Shown here in pieces: positions 42,986 through 52,384 of a stretch of DNA of 64,000 nucleotides. A program made the position numbers and the translations under genes. Source of the stretch: MKUN01 sp964481425 (GTDB taxonomy: Bacteria > Bacteroidota > Bacteroidia > Chitinophagales > Chitinophagaceae). Location of the stretch: NCBI GenBank assembly GCA_964481425.1, contig CAYZTM010000020.1, positions 15,535 to 79,534 of the forward strand, given 5' to 3'. Below the pieces are notes generated by a model, which was not told where the DNA came from, searched no databases, and worked only from the letters and a program-made list of their open reading frames with translations. How positions within the stretch are numbered: the stretch's first letter is position 1; every line of letters starts with the position of its first letter.

Positions 42986-43405
42986 ATGAAAAACATTTTA
43001 AATGCATTTTCTTCTTTTACCCGCACCGAGCGCCTGGGTATTATAACACTCGTATCCCTTCTCCTATTATTCTCTTTTACCCGCATGGGGCTCAAGTACG
43101 TGGTACAGCACGATAAAAATGAATTACTACCTGACAGGCTTAACCAACTGTGGGAAACACAAAAACAAAATACCGGGGCTGCATCATCTGCCCTCAACTC
43201 ATTGATAGATATCAATACAGCCGATTCGATCACGCTGCTTACCATTGATGGCATCGGCCCAAAGTTGGCCCACCGGATACTGCTGCGAAGGAAAGAACTG
43301 GGGGACTTCAAAAACTACATACAGGTTTGGCAGGTCTATCATTTTAGTGAAAACACGAAAGAAACAATCAGGAAAAGGACAAGGCTACAAAAGAACCTGA
43401 AGTAA
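42986..43405 (+). CDS. Helix-hairpin-helix (ComEA-like) membrane-anchored protein
   Basis: A 139-residue protein. A hydrophobic segment at about 20-35 (IITLVSLLLLFSFT) anchors or exports it. Residues ~70-130 carry a helix-hairpin-helix pair (DINTADSITLLTIDGIGPKLAHRILLRRKELGDF, split by a short turn) of the ComEA type that binds DNA without sequence preference. In other bacteria ComEA receives DNA during uptake; a competence role here is only an inference. A degenerate -7 word (TACCTTAG at 42972-42979) stands six bases before the ATG. Divergent from eno. Confidence 0.8.
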   Translation: MKNILNAFSSFTRTERLGIITLVSLLLLFSFTRMGLKYVVQHDKNELLPDRLNQLWETQKQNTGAASSALNSLIDINTADSITLLTIDGIGPKLAHRILLRRKELGDFKNYIQVWQVYHFSENTKETIRKRTRLQKNLK

Positions 43406-43511
43406 TTATAAAGTTTAAAAATCTATTAAATGAACCTTACCCACCAATGATGTTAGAAAAAATTGTCGTAAAATTGCGCCATACTTTTTACCCGTTGGAA
43501 TAACAGATCAT

Positions 43512-44654
43512 ATGGATTTTACTTATACCGATACGCAGGTTTCGATAGCTGAGATGATACGCGATTTCGCGAACAAGAACATTCGTCCTAAGATGATGGA
43601 ATGGGACGAAAGTCAAAAATTCCCTGTAGAACTCTTTAAGAAGATGGGCGAATTAGGCCTTATGGGCGTACTCGTGCCAGCCGAATATAGCGGTAGTGGC
43701 CTTGGTTATTTTGAATACGTGACCGTGGTAAGCGAAATAGCTAAGGTGTGCGGTTCCATAGGCCTCTCAACCGCTGCACACAATTCACTCTGCACCGGCC
43801 ATATCCTTTATTTTGGCAATGAGGAGCAAAAGAAAAAGTACCTGCCCAAACTTGCAACCGGTGAATGGATAGGTGCATGGGGACTTACCGAGGCCAATAC
43901 CGGCAGCGATGCCGGCAACATGCGTTGCACTGCTGTACGCGATGGTGATGACTGGATACTGAACGGCACAAAAAACTGGATAACTCATGGCATAAGTGGC
44001 GATGTAGCGGTGGTTCTCGCCCGCACCGGCGAACCTCGAACCAAAAGCAATATAACTGCATTCATAATAGAGAAAGGCACTCCCGGTTTCTCTGCAGGTA
44101 AAAAGGAGAATAAGTTAGGTATGCGTGCCAGCGAAACTGCCGAACTGGTTTTTGATAATTGCCGCATAAGCGATGCCCAGCGTATGGGCGAAGTAGGTGA
44201 GGGTTTCCGGCAGGCAATGAAGGTGCTGGACGGCGGCCGTATCTCCATTGCAGCCCTCGCCCTCGGCATTGCGAAAGGCGCCTATGAAGCCAGCGTGAAG
44301 TATGCCAAAGAACGCTACCAATTTGACCAGCCGATAGCAAATTTCCAGGCCATAAGCTTCAAACTTGCGGATATGGCCACTCAAATAGAAGCAGCAGAAA
44401 TGCTCATATACCAGGCGGCAGACCTGAAGAACCGCGGCGAAAAAATGACCAAAGAGTCGGCAATGGCTAAATATTACGCATCGGAGATAGCAGTGAAAAT
44501 TGCAACAGACGCCGTGCAGATATTTGGTGGCTATGGCTATACAAAAGACTTTCCTGTCGAGAAATATTATCGCGATTCCAAACTATGTACTATTGGTGAG
44601 GGTACGTCTGAGATACAAAAGCTCGTAATATCGCGGGAAATCCTGAACTATTAG
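43512..44654 (+). CDS. Acyl-CoA dehydrogenase (short-chain type)
   Basis: A 380-residue FAD flavoenzyme that oxidises acyl-CoA to enoyl-CoA. The helical N-terminus starts FTYTDTQVSIAEMIRDF. WGLTEANTGSDAGNM near residue 122 is the first flavin/CoA signature. QIFGGYGYTKDFPVEKYYRD near residue 335 and CTIGEGTSEIQKLVISREIL form the C-terminal signature. The Glu of EGTSEIQ matches the catalytic base of short/medium-chain enzymes. Chain-length preference is not certain. Ends in a terminator. Confidence 0.92.
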   Translation: MDFTYTDTQVSIAEMIRDFANKNIRPKMMEWDESQKFPVELFKKMGELGLMGVLVPAEYSGSGLGYFEYVTVVSEIAKVCGSIGLSTAAHNSLCTGHILYFGNEEQKKKYLPKLATGEWIGAWGLTEANTGSDAGNMRCTAVRDGDDWILNGTKNWITHGISGDVAVVLARTGEPRTKSNITAFIIEKGTPGFSAGKKENKLGMRASETAELVFDNCRISDAQRMGEVGEGFRQAMKVLDGGRISIAALALGIAKGAYEASVKYAKERYQFDQPIANFQAISFKLADMATQIEAAEMLIYQAADLKNRGEKMTKESAMAKYYASEIAVKIATDAVQIFGGYGYTKDFPVEKYYRDSKLCTIGEGTSEIQKLVISREILNY

Positions 44655-44694
44655 ATGTTCGGATTATAATTTTAGTATTAAAAAAATATAAATA

Positions 44695-44724
44695 AAAAGC
44701 CTGGCAATATATTGTTAGGCTTTT
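44695..44724 (+). terminator. Terminator after acyl-CoA dehydrogenase
   Basis: A 15-bp inverted repeat (AAAAGCCTGGCAATA with TATTGTTAGGCTTTT, two G-T wobbles) followed by a run of T. Confidence 0.85.
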
Positions 44725-44782
44725 TTTACTTTTTTTAGACATAATTGAGAACAAAAAAATATTTATTAATGCCTAAAATTAT

Positions 44783-44816
44783 TAACTTTATTTAAAACCA
44801 TTTTTTGTCAAAAAAC
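44783..44816 (+). promoter_or_regulatory. Conserved upstream segment of T9SS paralog 2
   Basis: TAACTTTA at 44783-44790, then ACCATTTTTTGTCAAAAAA before the ATG at 44826. The same words in the same order occur upstream of paralogs 1 and 3. Confidence 0.45.
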
Positions 44817-44825
44817 TTTTACATA

Positions 44826-46813
44826 ATGAAAAAGCTTATCCTTCTCCTTTGTGCGGGGATGTTAGCAAATGGGGTGAACGCCCAGTCGGCTCGTCCCAGC
44901 GTTAGCGAAATACCGCACTATGCCAATGGCAAACACGACCCCGGAGCAAGAGTGCCCGGTTCCGAGCAACTTATCATGACGCCTGAAATCATTGCTCACG
45001 CTAAGGCTACGCAAACTGTAATCGGCTCGGTAGAAACATTTAGCGCAGCTTCATTTACAGCTAATTGGCATGAAACAGCCATTAACAATAGCCAGCACTG
45101 GATACACTCAGATACCGGTGCAGCCAACACGCTTAGCTTTATTCCGGACCTGGCATCGCCATCTGAATCCGACGGATTTGCTGCATATGACGCATATCCT
45201 AACAATACAAACCCGGCGGAGGCTGTATTATATTCCAACGCATATAATTTGTCGGGACATACAAATGTTGGTCTTGTTTTTAACCAATGGTTTGAGCGGT
45301 TCAATGACTCATGTGAAGTGGATGTCTCCACTACATCAAATTTTACCGCAGGCAGCACTACCCGATACCAAGTCTATTTAAATAATACTTTATCATCAAA
45401 TGGCTCAAGCAGGAACACAGATACAGTGGTGATCAACATCAGCGCTGCTATTGCTGCTAACCCCAGTACTGTATATGTGCGTTTCCACTATTACGCTCCA
45501 AGTAATGCATATGGTTGGGGCATAGACGATATGCGTTTTGTAGATCTTGATGCTGTGAACTTTTCACTTCACAGGTCTGTAGTTGCCTATATTTATGATA
45601 CTACCAATGGCTACGGCTATCCTGCAGGTATGATACCTATATCATTCGCACAAGATCTGAAATTCGTGCCCATAACATTTATGTACAATAATGCCAGTGC
45701 TGCATTGACTTCACAAAGCGTAAACGCTTCTGTTTCCGGTGGCCCGGCATACAGTCAAAGTCTTTCGACTGACTGCGCCATAAATGGCTATGATTCCGCT
45801 ATTGACTTCAGCGCAAATCCATATGTGCCCAATGCGGTAGCATCCTGTGTCACTGCTTTTTCTTCTACCAAGGCGTCTTTTACTGCTAAGGACAGTGTGC
45901 AATTCCGTATAGACGATTCGTCCTGGACAGAATTCGACCCAAGGGGTATTACCAATGGTGCATATTGGTTGCACCGACCTGCATCTGCCAACGGAGGTGA
46001 AAGGTCATGGAACTACGGTGCAGACTTTAGAGTTCCACAGGGAAGATCTGACACATTGACTTCTGCAAATGTTGTGTTCTACTATAAAACAGACCCCGGC
46101 GTCAAAGTACAGATTCAGATATGGAAATTTGACCCCAACATTACCCCTAAGTGGAACATTTATGGCATTACCTACAGCAAGACACTGACTACAAACGACA
46201 TATCACCACAAAACACACCTACCTGGTCCGGAAACTTCTATGTAAATGAGGATGCAGGTTCTGTTATACTTGACGGCGGGCCAAACGGCACGACATACGC
46301 TGCTGTGATAACACCCGACCTGGTACCGGCAAACAATCAAATATCGTTCTATAGTTCAGCACCTGCAGGTTTTACAGGTTATTGGGGTTCCCAAGCTGCA
46401 GAAGACTCTTCGGTAAACGATGCCACACAGGTGACACAACTTGGTTGTTTCGGCCAAAATATTCAAAATACTAATGCAGATCACCTTCCCTGGTCTAATC
46501 AGGATGTTCCTATGATCAAGTTGAATTTCGGCAGCTATATAGATGCTTCTGCCAATGTCCAAAACGTTGGCCTCATTGAGCGGGAGCTTGCTTATCCCAA
46601 CCCTGCCGAGAATTCATTATCCATCAGCTTCAGGGTAAATGCTGCGGCAAATACAAGTATAACTATCAGTAATGCGATAGGGCAACAGATAAAAATGCAG
46701 GACCTCGGCACAATTGTACCGGGCCAGTTGGGTAGTGCAACTTTTAATACCAGCGATATGGNNNNNNNNNNAATAGCCAACTCCACACAGGTCGTTTTGT
46801 CATTACACATTAA
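44826..46813 (+). CDS. T9SS type A protein, choice-of-anchor type (paralog 2 of 3), broken by an assembly gap
   Basis: Starts at the ATG at 44826 with signal peptide MKKLILLLCAGMLANGVNAQ; an upstream TTG is ignored. The architecture matches paralogs 1 and 3: beta-sandwich (ETFSAASFTANWHE, YGWGIDDMRFVDLDAVNF), middle beta region (GAYWLHRPASANGGERSWNYG), then sorting domain (YPNPAENSLSISF, ISNAIGQQI). Within the sorting domain the reading frame runs into 10 N (46762-46771). Directly after the N, the other frame reads NSQLHTGRFVITH and stops at 46813, which is exactly the expected tail. So the gap is mis-sized: by comparison with paralog 3 about 11 residues (33 nt including the last known base) are missing instead of 11 nt. 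Not a true pseudogene on this evidence. Confidence 0.82.
46762..46771. other. Assembly gap (10 N)
   Basis: Ten undetermined bases in the sorting domain of T9SS paralog 2. The frames on both sides are coding but out of register by one base, so the gap length is arbitrary rather than measured. Confidence 0.95.
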
Positions 46814-46833
46814 AAAGAAATGTCGTTCAGTTA

Positions 46834-46860
46834 AAAAGCGGGCAGGTATTGCCCGCTTTT
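46834..46860 (+). terminator. Terminator after T9SS paralog 2
   Basis: A 10-bp stem (AAAAGCGGGC with GCCCGCTTTT), 7-base loop, then T-rich sequence. Its position 20 bases after the stop at 46813 supports that stop rather than one at 46982. Confidence 0.85.
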
Positions 46861-46951
46861 TCTATAAAGCACATCAGACCTCGAACAAACCATATTTTAT
46901 TAATCTATATCAGTTAATGCAAAAAAAAATTTCAAATACCCGGGGATTGCG

Positions 46952-46986
46952 TAATTTTAACCGAACCATTTTATTGTCATAAAAAA
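46952..46986 (+). promoter_or_regulatory. Conserved upstream segment of T9SS paralog 3
   Basis: TAATTTTA at 46952-46959, then ACCATTTTATTGTCATAAAAAA before the ATG at 46997; the order and spacing match paralogs 1 and 2. Confidence 0.45.
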
Positions 46987-46996
46987 CATTTTAAAG

Positions 46997-48904
46997 ATGA
47001 AAAAATCAATTTTACTCCTTGCAGGAGGGTTATTAGTTCTGGGTGCCAACGCTCAGTCTAAGAAAATAAACAAGACCCTGCAGCCAACAAGGACAGAAGC
47101 GAAGGTGAAAGGCGCGGAGGCAGTTTACATGCCGGGCGTACAAACAATGCACTATGGCAAAGCAACTATTGCACAGATAGGCAGTACGGTGACCTGGGGT
47201 GGCTCACTGTCCGGTTGGGTAGCCGCTGCGGCCACCAGCACTGTTGTACCCAAGTGGGTTAATACAACTTCAAACCCCAACTATTTCCCTGATCTGGCTT
47301 CTGCTTCAGCAGGAGACGGATGGGTAGTGTTTGATTTTAATGACAATACAGGTACTGCACCGGTTGATGCTACTCTTACCTCTCCTTCTTCTTTCAGCTT
47401 TACAGGCCATGCACATGTAGGCGTAATGATCTCTGAATGGCATAAGCGTTTCCAGGATTCTGCTTATATTGACGTAGCTACAGCAGTGAATGGTCCATGG
47501 ACATCATATGCCATATACCAAAATAACACACTGCGCCCTAATGACGAGACAGATAATCCATTCAACACACTGGTGAATATATCTGCTACTGCTGGCAACC
47601 AGGGCACTGTGTACATACGTTTCCATCTCAAAGGCGACTACCAGGGCTATGGCTGGGCATTTGATGACCTGAAATTCTACGATCTCGATCCTGTTGATGT
47701 TCGTCTTCAGAGGTCAGCTCATACCTACAAGACCGGTAATTACGAAGAGTATCCACTAGGCGTCATACCTCCGCAATTCATGACGCAGGTGCAGCCTTAT
47801 GCTTTTGTAGACAACTACGGGTATAATGCGCAAACAAACCTGAGTGTGAACAGCACAATAACTGCAAACCCTGCTGGCGGTCCTTCTTACAACCAGAACC
47901 AGACGTTGGCTAACCTGCCAGTAAGTGGTTTCGATAGCGTTATCAGCTATACCTCCGCATTTACACCGGATGATACTGCCCGTACTTACACCAACGTGTT
48001 TACGCAGGGTTCTGCTACAGACACTGCAATGTTCCGTGTTTCAGACAGTTCCTGGTTACAGGCACGTCCAAGCTTCACTGCCCACGGCTATTACCTGACC
48101 AAAGCCGGTTCTTTCTCCTATGAATATTGCACTATATTCAATGTACCTTACGGCAAGAGTGATACACTTACCACATTAAACCTGTCTCTGTACAATGGCG
48201 CCGGCCAAAATGTTACTGTACAGATCTATACATATGATGCTACAGGAGGTATATTCCAGCCTGTTGCGAGTGCTACCAAGCAACTCAGCGGCGGTGATGT
48301 CTCAAATAACAGCATCATTTGGAGTAGTAATTTCTACCCAGCCGACGCTAACAATATGTCACCTGTACTGACAGGAGGTACCAATGACTCTTTCGGCCAG
48401 AACTACTATGTAGTGGTCAAAACGGTTAACGCAACTTCTGATGTTGTGTTGTGGACTGCAGACGCACCAGCATTCCCTGCTACCAGCTACTTCGGTGGCC
48501 AGGCACTGCAAGATACATCTGACAATGCCGACACATACACATTCGGCCTGGGTACTATCTTCGGCTTCACAACCGTTCCTTGCGTAAGGCTTAACTTTGG
48601 TGTTCCTCAAACAAACCTGGCTGTTAATAACATTGACAACAGGACGAAAGTATATGCTGCATATCCTAACCCAGCTAACAATGAGATCAACATACCATTC
48701 CTTACGCAGGAAAAGGGCAATGTTAATGTAACCATTACTAACGCGCTAGGCCAGGTTGTACGAACAAAGACAATAACCAATGTAGAAACGGGGGTGCAAA
48801 CAACAGCACAGTTGAGCACCTCGAACCTCGCAGACGGTATTTACCTATTTACAGTTGAAGTAAACGGTACCCGCTCTACAGGTCGCTTCACCGTTACTCA
48901 CTAG
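46997..48904 (+). CDS. T9SS type A protein, choice-of-anchor type (paralog 3 of 3)
   Basis: A 635-residue exported protein with signal peptide MKKSILLLAGGLLVLGANAQ. It has the same plan as the two neighbouring paralogs: an N-terminal beta-sandwich (VTWGGSLSGWVAAAAT, FSFTGHAHVGVMISEW, YGWAFDDLKFYDLDPVDV), a middle domain (GYYLTKAGSFSYEY, FNVPYGKSDTLTTLNL), and a type A sorting domain (YAAYPNPANNEINIPF, ITNALGQVVRTK, STGRFTVTH). No catalytic residues are recognised. It lies directly after paralog 2 on the same strand, with a terminator on each side, so it is its own transcription unit. Confidence 0.85.
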   Translation: MKKSILLLAGGLLVLGANAQSKKINKTLQPTRTEAKVKGAEAVYMPGVQTMHYGKATIAQIGSTVTWGGSLSGWVAAAATSTVVPKWVNTTSNPNYFPDLASASAGDGWVVFDFNDNTGTAPVDATLTSPSSFSFTGHAHVGVMISEWHKRFQDSAYIDVATAVNGPWTSYAIYQNNTLRPNDETDNPFNTLVNISATAGNQGTVYIRFHLKGDYQGYGWAFDDLKFYDLDPVDVRLQRSAHTYKTGNYEEYPLGVIPPQFMTQVQPYAFVDNYGYNAQTNLSVNSTITANPAGGPSYNQNQTLANLPVSGFDSVISYTSAFTPDDTARTYTNVFTQGSATDTAMFRVSDSSWLQARPSFTAHGYYLTKAGSFSYEYCTIFNVPYGKSDTLTTLNLSLYNGAGQNVTVQIYTYDATGGIFQPVASATKQLSGGDVSNNSIIWSSNFYPADANNMSPVLTGGTNDSFGQNYYVVVKTVNATSDVVLWTADAPAFPATSYFGGQALQDTSDNADTYTFGLGTIFGFTTVPCVRLNFGVPQTNLAVNNIDNRTKVYAAYPNPANNEINIPFLTQEKGNVNVTITNALGQVVRTKTITNVETGVQTTAQLSTSNLADGIYLFTVEVNGTRSTGRFTVTH

Positions 48905-48920
48905 TGATCATTTATTTCTT

Positions 48921-48950
48921 AAAACAGGCTGCCAGAAGGCAGCCTGTTTT
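48921..48950 (+). terminator. Terminator after T9SS paralog 3
   Basis: A 13-bp stem (AAAACAGGCTGCC with GGCAGCCTGTTTT), 4-base loop, then T-run. Confidence 0.9.
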
Positions 48951-49113
48951 TTTATTTGCCATTAGTAGTCCTAATATCTCTAATTCCCAACTTTTGTAGT
49001 ACTCACCAAGTAAGCCCTTTTTATTTTTTACAAAACAATACTTATTATTGCACACGCCGGAAATGAGTTCCGACAACAAAAAGCGTTTAAAAAAGACTAA
49101 AGACTTCTGAAGA

Positions 49114-51453
49114 ATGGCGAGAAACCTGTTGATCGTAGAGTCCCCTGCTAAAGCAAAAACCATTGAGAAGATATTGGGGCAGGATTTTGAGGTAAAGTCT
49201 TGCTATGGCCATATTCGCGACCTTGAAAAGGAGGATATGGGTATAGACATCAAACATGGTTATAAACCAAAATACATAGTCTCGGAAGACAAACAGAAGG
49301 TCGTCAAAGAATTAAAATCACTCGCAAAAAAATCCGAAGAGGTCTGGCTGGCAACGGATGAGGACCGCGAAGGAGAAGCCATATCCTGGCACCTTTGCGA
49401 AGTACTTGGCCTGGACCCTAAAAACACTAAACGAATCGTATTCCACGAGATCACCAAGCCCGCAATACAAAGTGCCGTACAAAATCCCCGTACGGTAAAT
49501 ATGGACCTGGTGAATGCCCAACAGGCCCGCAGGATACTGGACCGTATAGTAGGCTTTGAGCTATCACCGGTGCTGTGGCGCAAGATGAGCATGCGCAATA
49601 ACCTGTCGGCAGGCAGGGTACAGTCTGTAGCTGTGCGCCTTATAGTAGAGCGCGAACGGGAGATAAACCGATTCAAGGCTGCAAGCTCCTTTAAAGTGGA
49701 GGCATTCTTCCGTGCGGAAGACCTAAATAATAAGAAAGTAACCTTTAAAGCAGAGGGACCGGACAAATTAAAAAATGCCGGTACAGCCAATACCTATATT
49801 AATAAATGTATCGGCGCCTCCTATACCGTTAAAGACATACAGGTAAAACCCGGAAAGAAATCACCGGCAGCCCCCTTCACCACTTCTACCCTACAGCAGG
49901 AGGCCAGCCGAAAACTGGGTTACTCAGTCTCAAAGACCATGCTGCTGGCACAGAAACTGTATGAGAACGGGCACATTACTTATATGCGTACAGACTCGGT
50001 GAACCTGTCGGAAACGGCAATAGACAATGTACGCAATGCAGTACTCGACCAATATGGCGAACAGTATTACCAGCAACGTCGCTACCAGACAAAGAATGAA
50101 TCGGCACAGGAAGCCCACGAAGCCATAAGGCCTACAGACATGAATACCACAAATGTTGGCGACGCAGACACGCAACGCCTGTATGAGCTGATATGGAAAC
50201 GTACTATGGCATGCCAGATGGCAGATGCGCAACTGGAACGTACTATTGCAAAAATTGACGTATCGACACATCCCGACCCGCTGACCGCAACCGGTGAGGT
50301 GCTCCGTTTTGACGGCTTCCTGAAAGTATATACCGAAGGAAAGGATGAAGAAGACGGCGAAGAAGAAAATGAAGGCATGCTGCCGCCGCTTACTGTCGGG
50401 CAGGTGCTTGACCTGCAGGAGATGAAAGCTACAGAACGCTTCACCCGTCCCCTGCCAAGATATACCGAAGCCTCGCTGGTGAAGAAGCTGGAAGAACTGG
50501 GCATAGGCCGTCCATCTACCTACGCACCGACCATCAGCACCATACAACAACGCGGCTATGTAGAACGCCGCGATAAAGAGGGCGTGAAACGTGAGTACAC
50601 AATTATCTCACTGAAAGGGGAAAAAGTAACAGAAAGCACAGAGACCGAAAACACCGGCGCAGAACGCTCCAAGCTCTTCCCTACCGACCTGGGTATGGTC
50701 GTTACCGACTTCCTCAGCGAGCACTTTGAACGAGTGATGGACTACAGCTTCACTGCACAGATAGAAGAAGAATTTGACGAAATAGCCACAGGCAAGAAGG
50801 TATGGAACAAAATGATCGACAACTTCTACCACCCCTTCCACGATAATGTAGAGCATACTATAGAAAATGCAGCCCGTGCGAAAGGCGAGCACGAATTAGG
50901 CGTTGATCCCCAATCCGGCAAACCTGTGGTTGCGCGCCTGGGCAGGTTTGGACCTATGGTGCAGATAGGCACCAGTGAAGACGAAGAAAAGCCTCGCTTC
51001 GCAAAGCTGCGTACCAACCAAAGTATCGAGACTATTACGCTTGAAGAAGCAATGGAGCTCTTCAAGCTACCTCGTAAAATCGGTCTCTTTGAAGGCGAAG
51101 ATGTAGTAGTGAATATCGGCCGTTTCGGTCCTTATGCGCAGCATGCAGGCAAATTCTATTCTCTCAAAAAAGAAATGGACCCTTATACGGTTGAACTGGA
51201 TGAAGTGGCCCCGCTGATAGAAGAAAAAAGGAAGGCTGCAGCCGAGAACACCATAAAGATCTTTGAAAAAGAAAAAATAAAAATACTTAAGGGCCCTTAT
51301 GGGCCATATATCAAACAAGGCCTGCGTAACTACAAGATACCGAAAGAAAGACTTGAAGATGCAGCTAATCTCACACTGGAAGAAGTAAAGGCTATCATAG
51401 AAGAAATAAAAGCCAACCCTCCGAAAAAATCTGCGCGCGGCAAGAAGAAATAA
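49114..51453 (+). CDS. topA: DNA topoisomerase I
   Basis: A type IA enzyme of 779 residues that relaxes negative supercoils. The TOPRIM domain begins NLLIVESPAKAKTIEKIL, with WLATDEDREGEAISWHL around residue 78 holding the acidic metal ligands. The active-site tyrosine is Tyr290 in HITYMRTDSVNLS. In place of the zinc fingers of the E. coli enzyme, the C-terminal ~200 residues have repeated GRFGPYxQ-type modules (ARLGRFGPMVQIG, NIGRFGPYAQHAG, GPYGPYIKQG), usual for many non-proteobacterial TopA proteins. It ends in a basic tail. Followed after 37 bp by a transglutaminase-like gene. Confidence 0.95.
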   Translation: MARNLLIVESPAKAKTIEKILGQDFEVKSCYGHIRDLEKEDMGIDIKHGYKPKYIVSEDKQKVVKELKSLAKKSEEVWLATDEDREGEAISWHLCEVLGLDPKNTKRIVFHEITKPAIQSAVQNPRTVNMDLVNAQQARRILDRIVGFELSPVLWRKMSMRNNLSAGRVQSVAVRLIVEREREINRFKAASSFKVEAFFRAEDLNNKKVTFKAEGPDKLKNAGTANTYINKCIGASYTVKDIQVKPGKKSPAAPFTTSTLQQEASRKLGYSVSKTMLLAQKLYENGHITYMRTDSVNLSETAIDNVRNAVLDQYGEQYYQQRRYQTKNESAQEAHEAIRPTDMNTTNVGDADTQRLYELIWKRTMACQMADAQLERTIAKIDVSTHPDPLTATGEVLRFDGFLKVYTEGKDEEDGEEENEGMLPPLTVGQVLDLQEMKATERFTRPLPRYTEASLVKKLEELGIGRPSTYAPTISTIQQRGYVERRDKEGVKREYTIISLKGEKVTESTETENTGAERSKLFPTDLGMVVTDFLSEHFERVMDYSFTAQIEEEFDEIATGKKVWNKMIDNFYHPFHDNVEHTIENAARAKGEHELGVDPQSGKPVVARLGRFGPMVQIGTSEDEEKPRFAKLRTNQSIETITLEEAMELFKLPRKIGLFEGEDVVVNIGRFGPYAQHAGKFYSLKKEMDPYTVELDEVAPLIEEKRKAAAENTIKIFEKEKIKILKGPYGPYIKQGLRNYKIPKERLEDAANLTLEEVKAIIEEIKANPPKKSARGKKK

Positions 51454-51490
51454 TACAGGATTTTTGTATTTTACTAGTGGAGAAGGACAT

Positions 51491-52384
51491 ATGCAGGCAA
51501 ATAAGGAGATATCAGCACTACTAACGCTCATTGACGACCCGGACAATGAAGTATTTGATACAGTAGCAGAAAAACTGCTCAACTACGGCAAGAAAATAAT
51601 CCCCGAACTGGAACAGCTTTGGGAGGTTACCGCCGATGAATTGATACAGGAACGCATTGAGGTACTGATACACCGTGTACACTTCCAGGACCTGCAACAT
51701 GATTTCATGGAATGGAGCCGCTCCAAACATCCCGAATTGCTCAGAGGTGCTATCCTTGTGGCCCGTTACCAGTTCCCCGATCTTAACGTACCATCCATAC
51801 TGACACAGTTCGACCAGGTGCGCCGTAATGTTTGGCTGGAGCTGAACAACTACCTTACACCTATCGAACAGGTAAACGTATTCAACAGCATACTTTATAA
51901 TTATTACAAACTACAGGGACACGAACTCACCGAACGCGAGCCCAAACACTTTTTCATCAACCAGGTATTGGAAAGCAAACAGGGCAATGCCTATTCGATA
52001 GGGGTGCTCTACCTCGCTTTATGCGAACTGCTGGATATACCCATATTTGCCGTCGACCTGCCCCGCCAATTCGTGATGGCATACATCGACACCCTGCATC
52101 ACTTTTATAGTCCCGATGATGAAGGAGTACAGCAAATACAATTCTATATAGACCCGATAAATGGCATGATCTATACCCAGAAAGATGTGGACACTTACCT
52201 CCGCAAGATCAACGCCAACGACAGGGAGCAGTACTTTGCACCGCTGCTTTCCAAGAGGGTCATCTTCAAAATGCTCGAAGAACTAAGCCTCTGCTACCGC
52301 TACAAAAGAGAAGAAGAAAAGGCGGAAGAGATACAGCAACTAATGCGATTGCTGATCGATGACAATACCGATCAAGCCGGATAA
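51491..52384 (+). CDS. SirB1/transglutaminase-like family protein
   Basis: A 297-residue cytosolic protein. The ATG at 51491 is preceded by GGAGAAGGAC; an upstream TTG frame is less likely. HEAT-like helices cover about 1-90. A transglutaminase-like domain follows at about 120-240 (YYKLQGHELTEREPKHFFINQVLESKQGNAYSIGVLYLALC, broken by a turn). The canonical catalytic Cys is not obvious: QGNAYSIGVLY has no Cys where the family often has G-x-C/P-x-S. The C-terminus is a short TPR-like helix pair. Function unknown; it may be structural rather than enzymatic. It overlaps the convergent aroC by 13 bases. Confidence 0.78.
   Translation: MQANKEISALLTLIDDPDNEVFDTVAEKLLNYGKKIIPELEQLWEVTADELIQERIEVLIHRVHFQDLQHDFMEWSRSKHPELLRGAILVARYQFPDLNVPSILTQFDQVRRNVWLELNNYLTPIEQVNVFNSILYNYYKLQGHELTEREPKHFFINQVLESKQGNAYSIGVLYLALCELLDIPIFAVDLPRQFVMAYIDTLHHFYSPDDEGVQQIQFYIDPINGMIYTQKDVDTYLRKINANDREQYFAPLLSKRVIFKMLEELSLCYRYKREEEKAEEIQQLMRLLIDDNTDQAG

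Noticed and set aside
46772..46982. Reading frame through the 10-N gap to a stop at 46982
   Set aside because: The alternative frame directly after the gap ends in the expected sorting-domain tail and is followed by a terminator; the longer frame runs across that terminator.
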